NCBI GenBank assembly: GCA_964058805.1
Contig: CAXKVV010000305.1
Span: 1 to 42,021 of the forward strand
From: Schoenoplectus triqueter
Taxonomy: Eukaryota > Streptophyta > Magnoliopsida > Poales > Cyperaceae
Direction of reading: 5' to 3'
DNA length: 42,021 nucleotides
Shown here: piece after piece, positions 34,905-42,021 of the stretch
Position numbering within the stretch: position 1 is the first letter of the stretch
Layout: the number at the start of each line of letters is the position of its first letter
Notes under the pieces: generated by a model
Database searches by the model: none
The model's input: the letters and a program-made list of their open reading frames with translations, nothing else
What the model was told of the DNA's origin: nothing
Program-made: the position numbers and the translations under genes

Positions 34905-35645
34905 CTAAGCTTCTTCAAAAAACTAAATTGGTACTTAAATTTTAAAAGACAACAAATAAATAATTAAATAAAAAATAATTTGGTCCTTAATTTTTTTTAG
35001 AAACTAAACATATTATTAATTTTTTAATAATTATTTTTATTTTTATTTTTTAAGTTTAGATAGAATAGAAATAAATATATTTATTAAGGAAAAATAATTA
35101 ATTGTCGGGACACGAGTTGATTTGGGCCAACCATTATTGACTTTTTTTAGGTCTTGGTTCAGTTCGGTTGGATCATGTTTCAAGATCATCAAAGTTCATG
35201 TTCTCTCAATTTTTTCTGTACATTTTTATTTCGGACTAGTTGGTTTTACTTAAAAACCAGGTCGGATCAGGTTCAAATTTGGGCGGGTCGATAATAGTTG
35301 ACCTAAAATACAATCAGTCTATCCTGATCCGTGACATGATAAATATTTTATTTTTCTTAATAAAATATATTGCTTCAAGTTTATTTAAATTTAGAAAATA
35401 AAAAATAAAAATAATGTTAAAATAAAAACTTTAAGAATTTATTTAGTTTTTAGTTCAGGTACTAAATTAGTTTTTATATTAAAAATTTAAGAATTTATTT
35501 GATATTTTTAAAGTTTAAGAATCAATTTGATTTTTTTAAAGAAACTCAAGAACTTGATTTTTTTTAAATTAAAGGAATAATTAATTTAATTGAAAATTTT
35601 GACAACTGATTTGATTTTTTTTAAAGTTTAGGTACCAAAAAGACG
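34905..35645. repeat. Inverted-repeat region with AT-rich arms
   Basis: The left arm, about 34915-35010 (AAACTAAATTGGTACTTAAA), is partly complementary to right-arm segments at about 35440-35480 and 35560-35640 (GGTACTAAATTAGTTTTT, GTTTAGGTACCAAAAAG). Between them is GC-richer sequence with TGGGCCAACC and GGGCGGGTCGA words (35100-35340). This resembles an old non-autonomous element. Ends are not defined, and the AT-rich arms weaken the case. Confidence 0.4.
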
Positions 35646-37095
35646 AATTCTCTCAAAAAAAATAAATAGATTTCAGACTGCATGACCTACCATGCGATAA
35701 ATCATTGCTAGAGGACCCCATCTGAAATGCATATGCCACTAAAAAATTGATTGTCATTTATTAGGGCATGTATGCGAAGCATAAATTATCAATCAAACTT
35801 GATGGGATGTAGATATGTGGCAGTTTAGGGCTGCAGAGAAAAGCTTGAACTCGTGACTCAGCTCGAACTTGAATTAATTTGGCTCGAGCAAATCTGACTC
35901 GAGCTAATTTAGCTTGAGCTATTTCAGCTCGATAGGTTTTGAGCTGAGTTCAAGTTGGTACCGACTCGCTCGAAACTCGACTCGATAATATAAAGCTATG
36001 AAAACTTTTTTTTTCCACCTGCGCTGCCCAGTCATAAATCATAACTTGTTTTTCTTCGCCTAACCCTAAAATCTGTTTCACCCACCACTTGAGCTCCTTC
36101 TACTCCTCACTCCTCAATCTCACACACACAATCCCATCTTAACCCTAAATCCCTCTCCTCAACTCCTCCCGCTGATCTGCTCGACTCTCTGAGCGAGAGC
36201 GTCCCCACAGGCCACATCTGCGTCTCTGCCTCTCTGATCTCGCCATCGTCGGACGTCTTTGAATCACACACAACTCAAGCGGTGCAGCATCAATCTCCTA
36301 GAGTTCCGCCTCACCTCCCTGTCTACATTTGCTTTCGGTAATAATTTATTTTGGACTCCGGTACACATTTGCTTCTGGTATGAATTTTTGTAATTTTTTT
36401 AATTTTCTAGTAATAATTTGTTTGTTTCTCCTACATTTGCTTCTGGTCAGAGAGACGGAGAGCGTCAGAGCACCCGCGCCTGTCCATCCCTAATATTAAA
36501 CTCTCCCAGTTTCACCTCCCTCCATCTGTCACAGCCTTCTTGTTGTGCTGTTAGGTAAACAAGCGTTTGCTTTTTAGCAACTGATGCAATTAATTTACCG
36601 ATTTATGTTACAAATGTATCTGTTTTTATTTATTGCTTTATGTTTCAAATAGTGTACCTCCTTTTGTTCTGTGTTTTATTATCATCTGTTTTTACGCTGC
36701 AACTTACCCCAGCAATCTCAGAACATTTTAAACAGAGAGCAAGTTAGCAAGTGTCGAATATCAAATTTATAGTATATTATAGTTGATATGTGCACATAAA
36801 ATTAATTAAGGGTGGTATCTATTATAGTAGCACATCTAATATTTGGAGGACGGTACAGGTTTTCATGTCTCAAGTTTGTTCTTATTAGATGAGCAATTAC
36901 AATTAGTTTTTTAAGTATTTCACATTTTAAGGAAGTTGGCAAAGAAATTTAACATCACAAGAAAACTCTATGCATATGAATTATTGTTATCAGAAAGTTA
37001 CTGGTATGTATTGCACTGATCTTACAATTAACTTGCTGCTTTTGTTAAGCTTGATGTCTGTAATCTGATTGTATGTCTTATTTAATTTAGGAAGA

Positions 37096-38122
37096 ATGAC
37101 TTCACCTGTAGACTCTGAAACTGTAACTAATGATTTGGATAAAATAATTGAAGTTGAAGATGAGAAAGATATAAATGAGGCGGTAGCAGCTATAGATGCG
37201 GCAGTAGCAGCAGCAGAAATGGCAGATACATATGAGGCAACAACTGATGATCCTAATTCTGGGGCTGCTGTCACTTCCAAAGATAAGCGTAAAAGATCTG
37301 AAGTTTGGGAGCACTTCCATGAGGTGGAAGTTAAGGACAAAAAGGGACAAATGATAATGATGAATAAGTGTATCCATTGCGACAAGTCGTACAAAGTCGT
37401 GATGGGAGGCCCTACAACAACTCTACAATGACATCTTCAAGTCTACCCCTACTTTAAGAGGTCAAAAGAAAAAACTCAAGGTCTTATTAGATTTGAATCA
37501 TGTGAGAGTAGTGGTGTTGTATCTGAAATGAACTTAAGTAGGGGTTATGATCAAATGAAGTGTAGGGAAATAATGGTAAAAATGATCATAGCTCACGAGT
37601 TACCCTTTGTGTTCGTTGAATATACCTGATTTTAACATCTTGATGAAGTACAATAATTTTTTTTATCAAAGAGTGAGTAGAACAACCATTAGAAATGATT
37701 GCATAAAAGTATTTGAAACAGAAAAAGATAAGATAAAAAAATTCAAAAGTGTTGATAGGATCTCACTCACAAGCGATTGTTGGACTTCAAACCAAACCAT
37801 AGGATATGTGTGCTTGACGGCACACTACATTGATTCTGATTGGAAATTACAAAAACGGATTATTGGTTTCAATGAGCTTGCACCACCTCATAGCGGTGAG
37901 GGAATAGCAGATGGTATCTTACAGATTCTTGTAAAGTGGGGTATACAAGATAAAATTGGGACGATTACTCTAGAGGTGAATTTTTCATTTGTAAGCTAGC
38001 TGTTTTTATTTTTATACAAACAATATAATAATTTGTGTGCATTTTTATTTTTCTAGCAATCTGCAAAAGAGGAAGAGGACTTGGAGATTCAAGTTCCATT
38101 GAATAATCTAGCTATTTCTTGA
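37096..38122 (+). pseudogene. Truncated and mutated hAT transposase remnant
   Basis: The remnant starts at ATG 37096 and is closely similar to the transposase at 6446. Damage includes TGA at 37429-37431, where the intact copy has the CGC codon for Arg 110, and loss of the last BED zinc ligand (Cys to Tyr). A second TGA follows shortly after (VEYT, then stop) with a one-base insertion, and there is a codon deletion near 37738. The core runs to GTITLE at 37975, where the sequence jumps straight to the 3' intron (37976-38056). The final exon is 38057-38122 (QSAKEEEDL onward). All of the core from the second catalytic Asp to the dimerisation region is missing. It cannot encode an active transposase. 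Confidence 0.93.
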
Positions 38123-39059
38123 CTGAAGGTAAATTATCTTCATTTTGTTATTGTTACCGTTGTTAATTTGCTTGACAAAAGTATTAATTTATAATGCAGC
38201 AGCCCCAATTAAACCTATATCCATTAATTTGTACAAATTCATATTTTATCAAATTTCGTGAAGTTCATAATTGATATGAGAAATGGATCCGTTATTTACA
38301 GTTTGGTGTCTTCAATTGGTTAGTAGTGAAGGTTTATATAGATAAAAGTAAGTGATATATGAAGATAAAAATGCTTGTCATGCCAAATTAATGCATTACC
38401 ATAACAGTTGAGGTCCAAGGATTAATTACTATTTCAGTCGAAATTAACTTAATTGTTGTTTTTGGCATTGACAGAATGAATCTTCTTGTTATTTCTGCAT
38501 AGTTAATATTTCAGTTTGATTGTTATTTCTGCATAGTTACTATTTCAGTTTGACATTAGAATTTAAATTGTATTATTTCAGCTATTGTCAGTAGAGAGTG
38601 AATTGGAAATTGGTCGCATGGTAAGTATTTTTAATTAAGACTGTTTTCACTTGGACTGTTGTTATAAGTGACTTGGACTGTTGTTGTATATTGATCTGAA
38701 TTGTTATTGTTATGTTATATTTGTGATCTGAACTATTGTATTTGTAGAAGTGGAATTATTCTATTTGTTGGTATTTTGGTATTTCAGTTCCAGATATTTG
38801 TTGGTATTTTGGTATTTCAGTATCAGATATATTTTTAATTGGTATGTAATATTTTAGTTTGTTGTTTGTATTTGTTGTAATTTGTAGATCTGTTAGTAAT
38901 TTTGGTATTTCAGTTTCTGTTTTGTATGTTATATATCAGTTTGGTATTTTAGTTTGTGATTTGAAGTCTATTGTTATATTTGTTCATCTCACGAAGTTGA
39001 TTATTTATTCATATTTGTTATCGTCGGTAACTTGAAACTAGAAATGAGCTAATATTCAT
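38123..39059. other. 3' non-coding part of the defective hAT copy
   Basis: No coding sequence is seen. Short direct repeats occur: GTTATTTCTGCATAGTTA twice at 38488-38540, and TTGGTATTTTGGTATTTCAG twice at 38769-38821. Confidence 0.5.
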
Positions 39060-39232
39060 GAGTCACGAGCTGAGTCGAGCTGGCTCGAGCCAGATCGAGT
39101 TGAGTTCAAGTTGGACTTTTAGCTCAGAAATGATATATATAACTCGCTCGACTCGACTCGTAAGGTCATGAGCTGAGTTCGAGTTGATTTTGACTCGCTC
39201 AAACTCGGCTCATATGCAGCCCTATAGCAGTC

Positions 39233-40149
39233 CCCTGAAAATATATAGAACTATAATTATTAATTACCGTAGGACAATTCATTAATTGAAAGAGAATTTT
39301 AGCTTGTTTTGAGCATTTTATCTACTCTACAAATCATTGCTACAGAAAAGCATGAAGGCAACCCCTGTTACTCTATAGACAAACTTGCAGGAAAAGAAAT
39401 TCCGAATTTTTTTTATTTCCTTTATTTTCAGAAGTTATTAATTATCACACATGGTCTTGAAATTTTTATTCGATGCAGATTGCAGAATCAGTTTATCATT
39501 TTGCTCCTGAATTATGTACCCTCGACATTCTTAAATTTCGATAATTTTGTCAATTTTCATGAATAAAGTTAAAATTTAAATTCTAATATAAACATATTAT
39601 ATTATTCAATCTAAAAATAGAAAAACCTGATATATGTTTTATCATAGATCAAATGACTTGCAGTTCTAAAAATTTGAAGTCAATCATATTCGACGCATTC
39701 TCACATGATACTTTAATTTTATAAAATATGGTTGTTAGATTATTTATATGATCAATATTATATCAATAGAAGTATATTTCAATTTTTGTTTCTTAATTTT
39801 GTTATTAAAATTGACAAAATAACCATTGCAATCCTTCTCATCGTGAGCTGAGAATTTAAGATCGATAACATTGTAGAGAAGACATCACTTGATATTTATT
39901 TCCATAATTGATTTTTAAAATAGTTAAATAAATTTAAAAATAAAAAATAAGTTATAAATATGTTATTAGACACAAATAGTCCGACAATCGTGCTTCATAC
40001 GCTATAAAACACAATAAATCAATTAATTACTACAAATCAAGTTCACAGTTAAATTTAAATTTATTCTCAAAATGTCCGTCAAAATAAAATAAGTTGTGAA
40101 ATGAAGTCCGTCTTCGTGTCCGATTCGAAATCTAGTAGAAGTGGACGTA
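39233..40149. other. Intergenic spacer upstream of the ARM-repeat gene
   Basis: This is AT-rich, with no recognisable gene or element. The 85-residue open frame at 39309-39566 has no known domain. The right-hand part should include the promoter of the next gene. Confidence 0.4.
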
Positions 40150-40458
40150 TTAGCCTTGAATGGAAAAAAAAACCCTAGAATTTCTCCTCTGGTTTCTCGT
40201 GCTCTCCCTTTACAAAGCCGATAATTTCTTCTCTGGTCTCTCGTGCTCTCCCTTGCCCGGTTTGTGCTCTCCTTCCCTGTTTCTTCGCTTCATTTCTCCT
40301 AGAATTCCTCAATACCGGGCGCAAAAAGAGAGAAAAGAAAAAAAAATAAAAGAAGACGGTCTCCCTCTCCCTCTCCCCTCCATTTTGTGTTCATTAACCA
40401 ATCAGCTCCGGATAACGCCGAGGCTTAGTTGATCAGTGTTGGAAATCTGCAGGCGGAG
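40150..40458 (+). other. Probable first (untranslated) exon of the ARM-repeat gene
   Basis: A CT-rich, GC-richer stretch typical of plant 5' UTRs ends in a good donor, GGCGGAG followed by GTAAAC at 40459. It contains two near-identical copies of CTCTGGTTTCTCGTGCTCTC (about 40188 and 40232). An upstream frame of 90 codons (40160-40432) opens here but has low-complexity content and looks like no known protein. The link to the ARM gene rests on position and splice signals only. Confidence 0.5.
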
Positions 40459-40652
40459 GTAAACTCCCAATTACTTGTTATTTTTACTTATCCAATAAGT
40501 CTGGAAATCCAACGTTGTTGATTAGCCGGACCAAGTAAATTGGTTTTCTCTTTCGTTTACTTGCTTCGTTGCTGTGTTTCTGTCAAAGTTGCCCAATTGA
40601 AAGTTGTCATTTTCTAGAAAGGTGGTAATCGGTGAGCTTCCTTCTATTATTA

Positions 40653-40653
<1 letters not shown>

Positions 40654-40683
<30 letters not shown>

Positions 40684-40740
40684 CTTCTTCTTCTTCTTCT
40701 TCTTCTTCTTCTTCTTCTTCTTCTTCTTCTTCTTCTTCTT
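40654..40740. repeat. (CTT)29 microsatellite
   Basis: Twenty-nine uninterrupted CTT units, 87 bases. It lies in the probable 5' UTR intron of the ARM-repeat gene. Open frames across it on both strands are artefacts of the repeat. The purity suggests recent expansion. Confidence 0.97.
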
Positions 40741-40962
40741 TAACAATTTCCAAAAGAGCCAATCATTCTTCATTTGTATCAGCTATTTTTGCTTCGTTGA
40801 ATCATTCTTCTTGAATAATTTAAAACTATTCAAATTGGGAGTTTATTTTCATCACCAATTACTGTTTTCTATTTGAAACCAATAATTTTCACTCTAAATA
40901 CCAAAGTGAGTCGATGGTTGACTTGGACCGAAATAGACATTTTTTAAACCGTCCTTTTTGCC

Positions 40963-41096
40963 GGATCCTGATCCTATGCTGCGCAGCACCATGCAGCACA
41001 ACACGTAGACCATTAAATCACTTTGAGATTCACGCCGACTCGAATCATGAGGAGATCCAGTGATCCATGTGCTGCGCAACAGAGGATAAGGATTCC
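40963..41096. mobile_element. Candidate small MITE, about 134 bp
   Basis: The left segment GGATCCTGATCCTATGCTG, continuing CGCAGCAC, is inversely repeated on the right as GTGCTGCGCAACAGAGGAT then AAGGATTCC. There are a few mismatches over about 27 bases. The middle is non-coding. A target duplication is not clear (TTTTG occurs on both sides). It sits in the probable 5' UTR intron of the ARM-repeat gene. Confidence 0.6.
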
Positions 41097-41492
41097 TTTT
41101 GGCTTGTTTTGGTCCTATCTCTTACATGGTCGCTGTTAGGATACAACTAACTACAGGATTTTATAATCTGATATGCCTAGAAGTATTGTTTTAGCTCTTG
41201 TACTTGATTTTATTTTAAGCGATATTGTATGCTTGTTTGACCATGATTAGATTATTTGCTCAGTCAAATCTTTTTTGCTAAATTTTAAGTTTCGATCATC
41301 ATTCCTTTCATAACTTCCAGTTGTACTGTCACCCATTTTTGGATATCAATTTTGAAATTTAGGATGTACTGTACCTACCAATTCATGCTGGCATGTCATG
41401 TGCCCAAAAATATTATATTATTAACATCTGAGTTTATACTGATTTTTATTTGAATTAGTATTCAATAGTTCTATAACATTTTCTGCAGCTTC

Positions 41493-41516
41493 ATGTGCAC
41501 GGTTTCTTCCACTTGA
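41493..41516 (+). other. Short upstream open reading frame (7 codons)
   Basis: If the acceptor TTTTCTGCAG (ending 41488) is used, the mature leader carries ATGTGCACGGTTTCTTCC and two more codons, a 7-residue frame ending in TGA before the main start at 41626. A second acceptor, CTGCAATGCAG ending near 41559, would remove it. This could offer splicing-dependent translational control. It is a prediction only. Confidence 0.35.
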
Positions 41517-41625
41517 GTATCACTGTGCTAATTTTCGGCAATACTCTCTGCAATGCAGGTCTATCCAAAACTCACAATACCCATAGCTCACACAAAAAGG
41601 GAGGAAACCGCAATAAAAAGTTGAA

Positions 41626-42021
41626 ATGGAAAAAATCCAATCTGACTGCCCATGTCGGGAGTGTTTCTTCTGCGTAATGAAAGAAACCAACCCAGCCAAA
41701 AGAAGATCGAGCATTCGGAAATTCTTTCGTGACCTCCCAAACCAAGATGGTGATGGCCAAGTCTTGCCAGTGAGCGGGATCTGGAACACGGCCATGTCAA
41801 ACCCCAATGACCTCGAATTCATCGATCTTGGTATTTTTGAGTGCATGGCCTCTCTCATCAGGAAGGGCCTCAAAAACAGGCGCTGGCTCTCTCAGGATCA
41901 AAATGTCTACATCCCATACTATGCGGCGCATATTATTGGTTCATATACTATGAATCTAGAGGAGATTGCACAGATTGCAGTTCAAGCTGGGGTCATACCA
42001 CCTCTAGTTGAGCTTTTGAGG
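41626..42021 (+). CDS. ARM-repeat superfamily protein, N-terminal part (runs off the window)
   Basis: The frame opens at ATG 41626 and stays open for 132 codons to the window edge. The N-terminus (CPCRECFFCVMKE), the segment FFRDLPNQDGDGQVLPVSGIW and the block YIPYYAAHIIGSYTMN, then AGVIPPLVELLR, match a plant-specific group of ARM-repeat proteins. The first helical repeat begins near the edge. The Cys-rich start (four Cys in the first 16 residues) is a notable conserved feature of this group as I remember it; its role is not known to me. ARM repeats form helical scaffolds for protein binding. This ATG is chosen because the homology starts there and the upstream region looks like a spliced leader. 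Confidence 0.88.
   Translation, partial: MEKIQSDCPCRECFFCVMKETNPAKRRSSIRKFFRDLPNQDGDGQVLPVSGIWNTAMSNPNDLEFIDLGIFECMASLIRKGLKNRRWLSQDQNVYIPYYAAHIIGSYTMNLEEIAQIAVQAGVIPPLVELLR

Larger units (their letters stand above)
35826..39224 (+). mobile_element. Defective 3399-bp copy of the same hAT family
   Basis: Ends are TAGGGCTGCA at 35826 and TGCAGCCCTA ending at 39224, identical to those of the element at 4929-9524. Flanking 8-mers TGGCAGTT (35818-35825) and TAGCAGTC (39225-39232) match at 6 of 8 positions, both differences being transitions, as expected of an old target duplication. Subterminal GCTCGAGC-like motifs lie at 35875-35990 and 39060-39210. A CT-rich leader (about 36060-36330) and an intron-like stretch precede the transposase remnant. 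The length difference from the intact copy (1197 bp) is almost fully explained by one internal deletion of 1191 bp. Confidence 0.93.

Noticed and set aside
40522..40876. Poly-Lys, poly-Phe and poly-Ser open frames
   Set aside because: They are translations of the CTT microsatellite inside a probable intron.
41520..41873. 117-residue minus-strand frame
   Set aside because: Antisense shadow of the ARM-repeat coding exon.

Overview
This is a stretch of flowering-plant nuclear DNA, most likely from a eudicot. Genes are split by GT-AG introns and separated by long AT-rich spacers full of small DNA transposons. All three host proteins are families I recognise from plants. I cannot name the species from sequence alone.

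Host genes (three). (1) Minus strand, 17018 to 14288: an eight-exon gene for a 275-residue protein of the Mit_KHE1 family (mitochondrial K+/H+ exchange-related). (2) Plus strand, 26107 to 29976: a six-exon gene for a 480-residue class-3 triacylglycerol lipase of the oil-body lipase (OBL1) type. (3) Plus strand, from 41626 off the right edge: the N-terminal 132 residues of a plant ARM-repeat protein, preceded by a probable spliced 5' UTR (exons near 40150-40458 and 41489 onward). They show no operon-like or pathway relation to one another.

Mobile DNA dominates the rest. Positions 1-3976 hold a decayed Mutator-like (MULE) transposase gene, minus strand, with three in-frame stops and no frameshift. 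On both sides lie copies of an unusual short palindrome: a six-copy, about 73-bp-period tandem array on the left and four dispersed copies on the right. Positions 4550-9721 are a nested pair of hAT elements. A 4596-bp hAT element with an apparently intact BED-finger transposase, terminal inverted repeats and a perfect 8-bp target duplication sits inside an older 552-bp non-autonomous relative. A second copy of the same hAT family (35826-39224) is a deletion derivative that lost 1191 bp between 4-bp microhomologies.

Further small elements with definable ends are at 10383-10807 (inside one copy of a local duplication whose other copy preserves the empty site), 19279-19779, 25079-25403 and 40963-41096. 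Long inverted-repeat elements lie at 17547-18228 and 34905-35645. Microsatellites lie at 10103-10205, 27861-27923 and 40654-40740.

I found no rRNA, tRNA, CRISPR or organellar insert. The least explained structure is the palindrome family around the MULE, whose central bases occur in both orientations while the surrounding unit does not flip.
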